In this document: positions 35,641 through 44,259 of the stretch, piece by piece
Layout of the letters: every line of letters starts with the position of its first letter
How positions within the stretch are numbered: position 1 is the stretch's first letter
Assembly: GCF_011634775.1 (NCBI RefSeq)
Contig: NZ_JAALXT010000001.1
Span: forward strand, 1,197,125-1,261,124
Direction: 5' to 3'
Origin: Thalassoroseus pseudoceratinae
GTDB taxonomy: Bacteria; Planctomycetota; Planctomycetia; Planctomycetales; Planctomycetaceae
Length of the DNA: 64,000 nt
Translations under genes and position numbers: made by a program
The notes under the pieces: model-generated
The model's database searches: none
What the model was told of the DNA's origin: nothing
The model's input: only the letters and a program-made list of their open reading frames with translations

Positions 35641-36390
35641 ATGAAAACTCCGATTCGCTTCGCCACGCTGCTGATGGTTGTGCTGGGGTCATCCGCAATT
35701 CAAGTGAGTGCAGATGAACCGTCGCAGTTGCCGACTTGGAAAAGTCTCTTCAATGGCAAAGACCTCACAGGTTGGGTCGATGTCAACACGTCGCCGGAAA
35801 CGTGGGGTGTCAAAGACGGATTGCTGGTCTGCCAGGGTGAACCGATCGGCGTGATGCGGAGCGAGAAGCAGTACGAGAATTTCATCCTGCACATCGAATG
35901 GCGGCACATGGAACCCGGTGGGAATTCGGGAGTTTTCGTATGGAGTGAGGGCACACCGGCACCCGGTCGTCGTCTGCCAAAGGGCATGGAAGTGCAGATG
36001 CTCGAACTCGATTGGATCAACCAGCACAAACGCGATGGCAAACCAAACCACATTGGCTACATCAGTGGCGAACTGTTCGGCGCGAACGGTCTTACTGGTG
36101 TTCCGGAGAATCCACGCGGCAGTCGAAGTATGTCCAAGGAACTCCGTTGTAAACCTCATGGGGAGTGGAACGTCTACGATGTCGTCTGCGTGGACGGAAC
36201 GGTTAAACTCTCGATCAATGGCAAGTTCGTGAACGGCATTCGCGATGCGTCCGTGAAGAAGGGGTATCTCTGCCTCGAATCCGAAGGGGCGGAAATCCAC
36301 TTCCGCAACATTCGAATTCTCGAACTCCCCCCAGGAATCACCAGCCAAGAACAAACCGCACCAAACCTGACAGCAAACGGCAGTCAGTAA
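35641..36390 (+). CDS. Secreted DUF1080 (3-keto-disaccharide hydrolase-like) protein
   Basis: The 249-residue protein has a signal peptide ([18 protein letters not shown]) and one DUF1080 domain: [16 protein letters not shown] at the start, [61 protein letters not shown] and [11 protein letters not shown] at the end. The family has a concanavalin-like fold, and some members cleave 3-keto-disaccharides after oxidation by Gfo/Idh-type enzymes, two of which are encoded in this window. The ATG has an AAAGGGA ribosome site. Confidence 0.92.
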   Translation: MKTPIRFATLLMVVLGSSAIQVSADEPSQLPTWKSLFNGKDLTGWVDVNTSPETWGVKDGLLVCQGEPIGVMRSEKQYENFILHIEWRHMEPGGNSGVFVWSEGTPAPGRRLPKGMEVQMLELDWINQHKRDGKPNHIGYISGELFGANGLTGVPENPRGSRSMSKELRCKPHGEWNVYDVVCVDGTVKLSINGKFVNGIRDASVKKGYLCLESEGAEIHFRNIRILELPPGITSQEQTAPNLTANGSQ

Positions 36391-36604
36391 TTATTCGCGG
36401 TTACAACTCTGAGCCTTTGCTTCCGAGACCAAGATTCCTCGGGTTAGTTGCCCGTGAAACCGCCTTCAGACAGGACACGAATAGGCACAGTTGTTGAGAT
36501 TGCGATTCCCCTCGCAATTCGTCACAATGAATTGCATAAGCCGCAATTGATACAAAGTGCACCCCAATTGTGGACTGAGTGGACTGTCTTGGAGGAGATA
36601 CGCT

Positions 36605-39505
36605 TTGCGTCGCCTGACATTCTTTGGTTTCATTTTGCTCTGCGCAACGTCTGTGTCCGCAGCGCCTCCATTGACGTATGAAGCCGACGTTCGCCCGATT
36701 CTCAAGGCTCACTGCTTCCTATGTCATGGGGAAGCCGGCGAACGTGAGGGTAGTCTCGATCTGCGGCTCAAACGGTTCATGGTCACCGGTGGCGATTCGG
36801 GACCGGCGATTGTTCCCGGGAAGCCGGATGAAAGCGTCCTTATTGAACGGATCGAAGCAGGTGAGATGCCACCGGAGAACAAACATCCGGTGGAACCCGA
36901 CGATCTGAAGACGCTGAAGCAATGGATCGCCCAGGGTGCACACACCGCCCGTGTGGAACCGGAAACCATTGGCGACGATCCGATTTTCACCGACGAAGAA
37001 CGAAATTGGTGGTCGTTCCGTCCAGTCAAGCGGCCGGACGTGCCATCGCTACCGGATGCCTCCACAATCGAAACACCAATTGATGCCTTTTTGCTTTCGC
37101 GTCTTCAGACTGAAACCAAAACCGCCAACGAGCCGTCACATTTCCAGTTTGCGGAGCGGGCCTCACGAGAAGTTTTGATTCGGCGGGCGTATTTCGATTT
37201 GCTCGGGCTCCCACCCACTCCCGACGAAGTCGCGGAATTCGTCGCTGATGACCGACCCGATGCTTGGAACCGCTTGTTGGATCGGCTGTTGGCATCTCCC
37301 CATTACGGTGAGCGATGGGGGCGACATTGGCTCGATGTCGCAGGCTATGCGGACTCCGAAGGTTACACCGATGAAGATCGCGTCAGACCATTCGCCTACC
37401 ACTATCGCGACTACGTCGTTCGCGCCTACAACTCCAACAAGCCGTTCGACCAATTCCTCATCGAGCAACTTGCCGGTGATGAATTAGTCTCTCACGAATC
37501 GCAGATGACGGCTGAGAAAATCGAAAAACTCACCGCCACAGGGTTTCTGCGGATGGCTCCGGATGGCAGCGCATCGGGCGGAATCGATCAAGGATTGGCT
37601 CGGAATCAAGTGGTCGCGGACACGCTGCAGATTGTCGGGACTTCCCTATTAGGCATGACGGTGCATTGTGCCCAATGTCACGACCACCGCTACGATCCGA
37701 TTCCTCAAGTCGATTACTACCGCCTGCGAGCAATCTTTGAGCCGGCTCTCGATTGGAAGCATTGGAAAACACCGGCGGGCCGTCAGATTTCTCTGTACTC
37801 CGATGCCCAGCGGGAACAACGCAGCCAGATCGAAGCCAAAGCAAAACTCGTGGATGCGGAACGAAAGCAAAAGGTTGACCACTACATCAGCCGAACCCTA
37901 GAGCAGGAATTGCTGTTGCTGCCCAAGGAAAGCCGCGATCAGCTCCGCGATGCCTTCCAGACAGCGTCGTCAAAACGCACGAAAGAGCAAAAAGATTTAC
38001 TCAGTGCCCACCCGAGCATCGCCAATATTCGGGAAGGCTCGCTCTATCTGTATGAACGCCGCAAGTCGGCTCGCATTGATGACATCAATACCCAGCGTGA
38101 CCAGCGTGAAGCTGAGCTGCTCCAACAAACACGAGCCATCGAAGTCGCCAAACTACCCGATGAGATCCAAGCCGACATCGCCGCTGCCCTCGAAGTTCCG
38201 ACAGAGGAACGAACTCCCGCCCAAACCGAATTGCTTGCGAAATACCCCAATGTGCTGGTGACTTCGGAAAACCTCGCAAAGATCAACCCGGATGCGGCCG
38301 CCGAATTGTCTCTCTACACAGAAGCTGCAGAGGAAATTCGCACCACGAATATCAGAAAGGATCTGCAGAAGTATCGTGACGACGCGGCGGCAATTCGCGC
38401 AAAAATTCCGCGGGAAGATTTTCTGCGAGCGTTGACTGAAACGCCGGGAACCGTGCCGGCGACGTTCGTGTTTCATCGTGGTGATCACGAACAACCTCGC
38501 GAACGAGTCCAACCTTCTGGGCTAACGGTGCTACCGAACAACACGCCGTTGCCCGAGAACGATTCGCAACAGCCCACATCCGCTCGGCGATTGAATTACG
38601 CGCGATATTTGACCAGCGGCCAACATCCGCTTGTGGCCCGTGTAATCGTCAATCGCGTTTGGATGCATCATTTTGGACGTGGTCTCGTCAACTCCCCAGC
38701 CGACTTTGGTTTTCTTGGCGAACGTCCGTCGCATCCTCAATTATTGGACTGGTTGGCCGCCGAGTTTGTGCAATCGGGTTGGGACCTTAAGCGGTTGCAC
38801 CGTCTGATTCTGTCATCCTATGCATACCAACAATCGCCGACGGGTGATCCGCAATTGGCATTAGCCGACCCCGAGAATCGGCTCTACGGACGACGAACCA
38901 TTCGTCGGTTGGAATCGGAAGCGGTCCGCGATGCCATGCTGACGGTAAGTGGTCAACTCAACGCGAAACAGTTCGGCGAACCTGTCCCTGTAATGGAAGA
39001 CGAAGTTGGTCAGATTGTAATTGGTCGAGAGAATCTCGACGGCGAACGGAAACCGGGGGCGGAAGTATCGCTCAATGGAGATGAACGCCGCCGAAGCGTC
39101 TATGTGCAAGTTCGTCGCAGTCGCACGTTGGCCAGCCTGGAAATCTTCGATGCCCCGACGATGACTCCCAATTGCGAGCAGCGGTCAGACTCCAACGTGG
39201 CTCCGCAGTCGCTATGGTTTATGAATAGTCAGTTCGTGATCGACTCATCTAAGCACTTTGCAGCCCGATTGCAATCGGAGTCGCCCGATGACCTCAAGAC
39301 TCAGGTGATCAACGGATGGCGGTTGACCTTTGGTTCTGTGCCAAATGGCGATGATGTCGAACAGGCCGTCGCCTTCGTCACGCTGCAGCAAGAAACGTTT
39401 CGCGACGGTTCAGACCAGGACTCCGACGACCAAGCCGCACTTGAGGCGCTCGCATCGTATTGCCAAGCGCTATTCAGCTCGAGCAAATTTCTCTACGTGG
39501 AATAA
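36605..39505 (+). CDS. PSD1 protein: planctomycete cytochrome C, DUF1549 and DUF1553 domains
   Basis: The 966-residue protein has a signal peptide (LTFFGFILLCATSVSA), an N-terminal planctomycete cytochrome c region with CFLCH, DUF1549 (RRAYFDLLGLPPTPDEVAEF, YGERWGRHWLDVAGYADSEGY) ending in a second CxxCH (HCAQCHDHRYDPI), a charged coiled-coil insert around residues 400-590, and DUF1553 (VARVIVNRVWMHHFGRGLV, RPSHPQLLDWLAAEF). The start is a TTG at 36605, decided by a GGAGGAG site seven bases before it; the ATG upstream would put 16 extra residues before the signal peptide. The DUF1501 gene follows with no intervening base. The function of PSD1/DUF1501 pairs is unknown. Confidence 0.92.
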   Translation: MRRLTFFGFILLCATSVSAAPPLTYEADVRPILKAHCFLCHGEAGEREGSLDLRLKRFMVTGGDSGPAIVPGKPDESVLIERIEAGEMPPENKHPVEPDDLKTLKQWIAQGAHTARVEPETIGDDPIFTDEERNWWSFRPVKRPDVPSLPDASTIETPIDAFLLSRLQTETKTANEPSHFQFAERASREVLIRRAYFDLLGLPPTPDEVAEFVADDRPDAWNRLLDRLLASPHYGERWGRHWLDVAGYADSEGYTDEDRVRPFAYHYRDYVVRAYNSNKPFDQFLIEQLAGDELVSHESQMTAEKIEKLTATGFLRMAPDGSASGGIDQGLARNQVVADTLQIVGTSLLGMTVHCAQCHDHRYDPIPQVDYYRLRAIFEPALDWKHWKTPAGRQISLYSDAQREQRSQIEAKAKLVDAERKQKVDHYISRTLEQELLLLPKESRDQLRDAFQTASSKRTKEQKDLLSAHPSIANIREGSLYLYERRKSARIDDINTQRDQREAELLQQTRAIEVAKLPDEIQADIAAALEVPTEERTPAQTELLAKYPNVLVTSENLAKINPDAAAELSLYTEAAEEIRTTNIRKDLQKYRDDAAAIRAKIPREDFLRALTETPGTVPATFVFHRGDHEQPRERVQPSGLTVLPNNTPLPENDSQQPTSARRLNYARYLTSGQHPLVARVIVNRVWMHHFGRGLVNSPADFGFLGERPSHPQLLDWLAAEFVQSGWDLKRLHRLILSSYAYQQSPTGDPQLALADPENRLYGRRTIRRLESEAVRDAMLTVSGQLNAKQFGEPVPVMEDEVGQIVIGRENLDGERKPGAEVSLNGDERRRSVYVQVRRSRTLASLEIFDAPTMTPNCEQRSDSNVAPQSLWFMNSQFVIDSSKHFAARLQSESPDDLKTQVINGWRLTFGSVPNGDDVEQAVAFVTLQQETFRDGSDQDSDDQAALEALASYCQALFSSSKFLYVE

Positions 39506-40963
39506 ATGGCCTTCCCGATGACCAATCCCGCCTTATCGCGTCGCGCATTTTGCCAATCCGGCTTGTTCAGTTTGGCTCCGCTGGCGATCGCCAGTTTGCT
39601 TCGTGAGGAGCAGGCGTCCGCTGCGCCGATCCAGCCCAACCTGGCCCCCGAAGAATTCACACTCGCAGCCCGAACGCCGCCACAAGAACCGACGGCCAAA
39701 GCGATGATTTCGCTGTTCATGCAGGGTGGGCCGAGCCAGGTTGATTTGCTTGATCCCAAACCGACACTCAATCGGATGGACGGCAAAAAGTTTCCCGGCA
39801 AAATCAAATACGACGACGTCGGCGCGGCCAGTTCCAAAATCTTGGGGAGCCCTTGGAAGTTCGCCAAACACGGAGAGTGTGGCACCGAGATTTCCGAACT
39901 CCTACCACACACGGCAAAAATCGCGGACGACATTCTCGTCGTGCGTTCGATGCACACGGGTGTGAACAATCATGGGCAGTCCATCCATGCCTTGAATTCC
40001 GGACGGATTCAGCGAGGCCGCCCATCGTTGGGAAGTTGGTTGACGTATGGTTTGGGGGCCGAAACGCAAAACCTTCCGGCATACGTGGCTATGTCCGACC
40101 CCAAGGGGCTTCCGGTTGAGGGCGTGCTGAATTGGTCTAACGGATGGCTGCCATCGCTGTTCCAAGGAACCGTGATTCGTCCCAAAGAGCCTCGCATTCT
40201 GAATCTGCAACCGCCCCCCTCACTGCGTGGGCGTGCCCAGGAGAATTATCTCGCCTATCTTCAGAAACTCAACGAACAGCAGGCGGAACAGCACCCGAAC
40301 AACTCAGACTTGGCTGCCCGGATTGCCAACTATGAACGAGCCTCCCGTATGCAAACAGCCGCACGTGAGGCTCTGGATATCAGTCAAGAAACCAAAGCGA
40401 CGCAGGAGATGTACGGCATCGGAGAGAAAGAAACCGACGAGTATGGTCGGCGTTGCCTCATTGCCCGACGGCTGGTGGAACGGGGTGTTCGCTTCGTCCA
40501 AGTCTTCACGAAGAACCAATACTGGGACCATCACGGCTCGATCATTTCTTCACTCCCCGCAGCGTGCCGAAAGACCGACCGCGGAGCGGCTGCACTCGTG
40601 GCGGACCTCAAGCAACGTGGCCTCCTCGATTCCACCGTGGTGCATTGGGGTGGCGAGATGGGACGGCTACCAGTCATCCAAAACGACGCGGGGCGGGCCA
40701 AAGTCGGCCGAGATCACAACACGTATGGATTCAGCATGTGGCTCGCTGGTGGAGGATTCCGTGCCGGTGGAACCTACGGTGAGACCGATGAGTTCGGGCA
40801 CCACGCCGTGACGGATATCGTCAATCACTACGATTATCACGCCACGCTGTTGCACCTATTTGGACTCGATGCGCGAGCACTCACCTTCAAACGAAATGCC
40901 AGAGAAGAATCACTCTTGGATGGCCAACCCGGTCAACTTGTTGCCGGACTTCTCAAAGGTTAG
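39506..40963 (+). CDS. DUF1501 protein with Tat signal (sulfatase-like fold)
   Basis: The 485-residue protein begins with a twin-arginine signal (LSRRAFCQSGLFSLAPLAIASLL). DUF1501 features are FMQGGPSQVDLLDPKP, FRKHG-like WKFAKHGECGTEIS, RSMHTGVNNHGQSI, GRPSLGSWLTYGLG, RRLVERGVRFVQVF, HWGGEMGRLPVIQ and GRDHNTYGFSMWLAGGG. The fold belongs to the alkaline phosphatase/sulfatase superfamily. Its ATG directly abuts the stop of the PSD1 gene, and such pairing recurs at 58624-63144, so the two products likely work together in the periplasm. Enzymatic activity has not been shown for the family as far as I know. Confidence 0.93.
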   Translation: MAFPMTNPALSRRAFCQSGLFSLAPLAIASLLREEQASAAPIQPNLAPEEFTLAARTPPQEPTAKAMISLFMQGGPSQVDLLDPKPTLNRMDGKKFPGKIKYDDVGAASSKILGSPWKFAKHGECGTEISELLPHTAKIADDILVVRSMHTGVNNHGQSIHALNSGRIQRGRPSLGSWLTYGLGAETQNLPAYVAMSDPKGLPVEGVLNWSNGWLPSLFQGTVIRPKEPRILNLQPPPSLRGRAQENYLAYLQKLNEQQAEQHPNNSDLAARIANYERASRMQTAAREALDISQETKATQEMYGIGEKETDEYGRRCLIARRLVERGVRFVQVFTKNQYWDHHGSIISSLPAACRKTDRGAAALVADLKQRGLLDSTVVHWGGEMGRLPVIQNDAGRAKVGRDHNTYGFSMWLAGGGFRAGGTYGETDEFGHHAVTDIVNHYDYHATLLHLFGLDARALTFKRNAREESLLDGQPGQLVAGLLKG

Positions 40964-41000
40964 GCCGGAGAAGATGCGATTTGTTGAAGGCGTTTCGAAG

Positions 41001-41046
41001 AAAAAGACCGTCGCATGGATATGCCAAAGAGGTCACCATGCGACGG
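41001..41046 (-). terminator. Intrinsic terminator of the leftward Gfo/Idh/MocA gene
   Basis: CCGTCGCATGG (41008-41018) and CCATGCGACGG (41036-41046) form an 11-base-pair stem. Read on the minus strand, it is followed by TCTTTTTC, so it should terminate the gene that ends at 41088. The rightward DUF1501 transcript meets the same hairpin without a T run. Confidence 0.75.
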
Positions 41047-41087
41047 CGTGAAATCGTCACTGGACGAGGTTCGATCAATAGTTGTGC

Positions 41088-42452
41088 TTACACAAACTTG
41101 TAGTACTCTTCCCAGCCTTTTCGCGGCGGGTTGCCTTTGAGTAGTTCGTTGGCGCGGGCATTATTGGTGATCTGCTTGGACTCCGCATCGAATTCCAAGT
41201 TTTCACCAAGCCGCTGAGCGATACACCCAAGCATAAAGACTTGCGTAAGCGGGCCCGAAACCGCAAAGGACGAGTTGCAATACGGATCGATTCCGGCAGC
41301 CGCTTTGATGAAGTTGTCCATATGTCCGGTCGATGTTTCGCTGACGGACGGCCCCGGCAGATTCGCGGTGACTTCCTTCTGTTGATCGCCCCCCACGATT
41401 TTGAGCTTCGCACTGTGCGTGCCGCCAACGAAGGTGAGATCGTCACTGTAGATGGCTTTGCCACAAGCGGGAATACTCACACCGTCTTCGGACGGCGGAC
41501 GGTTCTTGACACCGTCATACCAATTAATGGTCATTTCCGGCATGTCAGGCCCTCGCTCGGGGAAATCGAAAGCGATTGTGGTCCCGTGAGGATAGATGTA
41601 TTCGTTCGGCTTGATGATTGTCTCGGCTCGAACCGTGTGCGGAAGACCGAGTTTCAAGAAACGATGGATCGTATCGAGAGTGTGGGGTCCCCAGTCACCG
41701 AACGCACCATTCCCGTAGTCATACCAGCCACGCCAGTTGCCCGGGTCGTATTTCTTACTGTAAGGACGCAGCGGTGCTGTGCCAGCCCACACGTCCCAAT
41801 TCATCCCACTAGGCAATTTATCCGCGGAGGGGTAACCTTTGACATCTCCCCAGGGATGCCAGCGTCGCCCCTTGTTCATGCACGCATCGACGCGGCGAAC
41901 GTTCTTGATCACCCCCTCATCCACCCAGGATTGGAACTGGAGACGTTGACCGCTGGAATGCCCTTGGTTTCCCATTTGGCATTGCACGCCAAACTTCTTC
42001 TCGGCTTGGATCAACAATTCACACTCTTCGAAGGTGTGAGCGAGCGGCTTCTCGACGTAGACATGAATGCCCATCGACATCGCCAACATCGCGATCGGAA
42101 AGTGAGCGTGGTCCGGAACACCGATGGTGCAAACATCGATCTTGTCGCCCATTTCCTCGAACATTTTGCGGAAATCGTCGTAGACGGCCGCGTCGTCGCA
42201 CTGACCTTTCACCTTTTTCTTGAAGCCTTCGGCCCGTGATGGCACCACATCGCATAACGCCACACATTGCGTCAGTTTGTGCTTCACGGCATCAGCACCG
42301 ATCGCCGCTCCTCGGTTTGCACAACCGATGACCGCCAAGTTCAATTTTTCGTTCTCTGCCACTTTGCCGAAGCTGCTGTGCGGAAGCAACGTGGCCGCTG
42401 CGGTTGCCGCCAGTGAGTGCTTCAGTACTTCGCGGCGATTCATTGACCTCAT
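41088..42452 (-). CDS. Gfo/Idh/MocA family oxidoreductase with Tat signal (1)
   Basis: The 454-residue protein has a twin-arginine signal (NRREVLKHSLAATAAATLLP), then a Rossmann fold (LNLAVIGCANRGAAIG) and the family motif VYVEKPLAHTFEECELL. The C-terminal alpha/beta domain includes WRGWYDYGNGAFGDWGPHTLDTIH. Members oxidise or reduce sugar derivatives with NAD(P); Tat export suggests that the cofactor is loaded before secretion. The substrate is unknown, and nearby DUF1080 proteins suggest 3-keto sugar chemistry. The ATG at 42452 has AAAGG seven bases upstream, slightly better than the ATG three codons later. Confidence 0.93.
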   Translation of the reverse strand: MRSMNRREVLKHSLAATAAATLLPHSSFGKVAENEKLNLAVIGCANRGAAIGADAVKHKLTQCVALCDVVPSRAEGFKKKVKGQCDDAAVYDDFRKMFEEMGDKIDVCTIGVPDHAHFPIAMLAMSMGIHVYVEKPLAHTFEECELLIQAEKKFGVQCQMGNQGHSSGQRLQFQSWVDEGVIKNVRRVDACMNKGRRWHPWGDVKGYPSADKLPSGMNWDVWAGTAPLRPYSKKYDPGNWRGWYDYGNGAFGDWGPHTLDTIHRFLKLGLPHTVRAETIIKPNEYIYPHGTTIAFDFPERGPDMPEMTINWYDGVKNRPPSEDGVSIPACGKAIYSDDLTFVGGTHSAKLKIVGGDQQKEVTANLPGPSVSETSTGHMDNFIKAAAGIDPYCNSSFAVSGPLTQVFMLGCIAQRLGENLEFDAESKQITNNARANELLKGNPPRKGWEEYYKFV

Positions 42453-42741
42453 CGTTTAGCCTTTCGTCAGTCGATGCGACTTGCAATCAAGAACGTGACC
42501 ATCGCACATTCCCAATCGCATCTGATTCAGAATGTGGTGGGGACGATGCCCGTTCCAACGGAATTTGCCCGCGTTGAGAACCATCATTCTAACAGCAGCA
42601 GCAACCGCGTGCGACACATCGTTGCGGCTAGACGGGATTCGAGTCAATGGGAGATGACTGGCAATTCGGCCTGACGATTCCCATATTAGACTTTCGTCCG
42701 GACCATCTCATCTCATGTCCAAACCCGGGAGTGTTCCTCGA

Positions 42742-44178
42742 ATGACCGGCCAAACACTGATTGCCAGCTTGCTCCTCATCGTGGCGAATATCGCTGCCGC
42801 CGCCGACCCCATCCCGAATGTGTTGTTCATCATCTCCGATGATCTGGGGAGTCAATCGCTCGGGTGTTACGGAAACACGCAGTGCCAAACGCCGAACATC
42901 GATGCTCTTGCCGAGCGAGGAGTGAAGTTCACGCGGACTTACACGCAGTATCCGGTCTGCGGCCCATCCCGTGCTGCTCTCATGTCGGGCATGTACGCTC
43001 AAAGCATCGGCGTGACCTCCAACGGGGGATCGAGTCGCTTTACGAAGAATCTCGGCACGCGGCCCTCGATGTCGCAACACTTCCGCAACCACGGATATCA
43101 CACCGCCCGTGTCAGCAAAATTTATCACATGCGTGTGCCTGGTGATATCACCGCCGGTGTGGATGGTCCCGACCATGCTGCGTCTTGGACCGAACGATTC
43201 AACTGCCAAGCTCCGGAACAGTGGACCCAAGGAACACACGAGCATTTAACGAACGAGAAATTGAAACCGGACCCCAATCGACAAATTCACTATCGGTTGG
43301 GTTACGGGGGAGCGTTCTATGTAGTCCGTGGGGAAAGTGATGGTACGGAACAAGCCGACCACAAGGCGGCTAAGAAAGCCGTTGAACTATTGGAGCAACG
43401 CGCAGTCGATCAAAAACCTTTCTTCCTAGCAGTCGGATTAGTCCGCCCCCATGTCCCGTTAGTCGCCCCAAAGTCGTTCTTTGATGCATATTCGGCTGAG
43501 GAAATCGAATTGCCATCCCAGTTCGAAAACGACTGGAAAGACATCCCCAAACTAGGCATCTCAAAAAACAGCACTGGCAGCGGTCTATCCAATGACTTGC
43601 AGAAGCAGAAAGTTCTCGAAGCGTATTACGCCTCGGTGACTTATATGGACACGCAAGTCGGCAAAGTCGTTCGAGCCGTCGATCGACTAGGACTTCGAGA
43701 CAACACGATTATTGTCTTCACAGCCGATCATGGGTATCACCTGGGAGAACACGAGTTCTGGCAAAAGATGAGCTTGCACGAAGAATCCACACGGATTCCC
43801 CTTATCATTCACGCTCCTAATAAGAACGCGTGCCAAACTCCCGCACTTAGTCAGCAAATCGACATCTATCCAACCTTGGCGGAACTATGCGGACTGCCCA
43901 TCCCGGAACACGTTCAAGGAAAGAGCCTAGTACCAGCAATGACTGATCCGAGTCATATTGTCCACGAGTCTGTGTATTGCCTACGGGGAAAGGACGATCA
44001 CCTATTACGCACCGACCGATGGGCATACATTCGATACCGCAACGGCGATCAGGAACTCTACGACATGAAGACCGATCCCCATCAGTTCTCGAATCTCGCG
44101 CACAGCCTAAAGAAGCACCAAGACGTCCTCACAGATCTCGACACGCAACTAGAATCGAAACTCAGCGTCATGCATTGA
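42742..44178 (+). CDS. Secreted sulfatase (iduronate-2-sulfatase-like)
   Basis: The 478-residue type I sulfatase has a signal peptide (LIASLLLIVANIAAAA), the metal-binding LFIISDDLG, and the CGPSRAALMSG motif whose Cys becomes formylglycine. Other active-site features are VGLVRPHVPLVAPKSF, and FTADHGYHLGEHEFW. It should remove sulfate esters from polysaccharides in the periplasm; the similarity pattern is of the iduronate-2-sulfatase type, but the true substrate cannot be read from the sequence. I prefer the ATG at 42742, ten bases after GGGAG, over the ATG at 42715. A maturase is not in the window. Confidence 0.92.
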   Translation: MTGQTLIASLLLIVANIAAAADPIPNVLFIISDDLGSQSLGCYGNTQCQTPNIDALAERGVKFTRTYTQYPVCGPSRAALMSGMYAQSIGVTSNGGSSRFTKNLGTRPSMSQHFRNHGYHTARVSKIYHMRVPGDITAGVDGPDHAASWTERFNCQAPEQWTQGTHEHLTNEKLKPDPNRQIHYRLGYGGAFYVVRGESDGTEQADHKAAKKAVELLEQRAVDQKPFFLAVGLVRPHVPLVAPKSFFDAYSAEEIELPSQFENDWKDIPKLGISKNSTGSGLSNDLQKQKVLEAYYASVTYMDTQVGKVVRAVDRLGLRDNTIIVFTADHGYHLGEHEFWQKMSLHEESTRIPLIIHAPNKNACQTPALSQQIDIYPTLAELCGLPIPEHVQGKSLVPAMTDPSHIVHESVYCLRGKDDHLLRTDRWAYIRYRNGDQELYDMKTDPHQFSNLAHSLKKHQDVLTDLDTQLESKLSVMH

Positions 44179-44200
44179 TTCGAGAATGCTGACAAGATGA

Positions 44201-44234
44201 ACCGTGTCGAGTCTCTATAAAACCTCGACACGGT
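44201..44234. terminator. Hairpin terminator between convergent genes
   Basis: ACCGTGTCGAG (44201-44211) pairs perfectly with CTCGACACGGT (44224-44234) over 11 bases. It lies between the convergent sulfatase and discoidin-domain genes. There is no clear T run on either side, so its strength is uncertain. Confidence 0.6.
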
Positions 44235-44259
44235 CTAATGACAGACGAAACACCGTGCT

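Noticed and set aside
41241-42239. 332-codon open frame opposite the first Gfo/Idh/MocA gene
   Set aside because: It is fully antisense to a conserved enzyme and its translation has no known motif.
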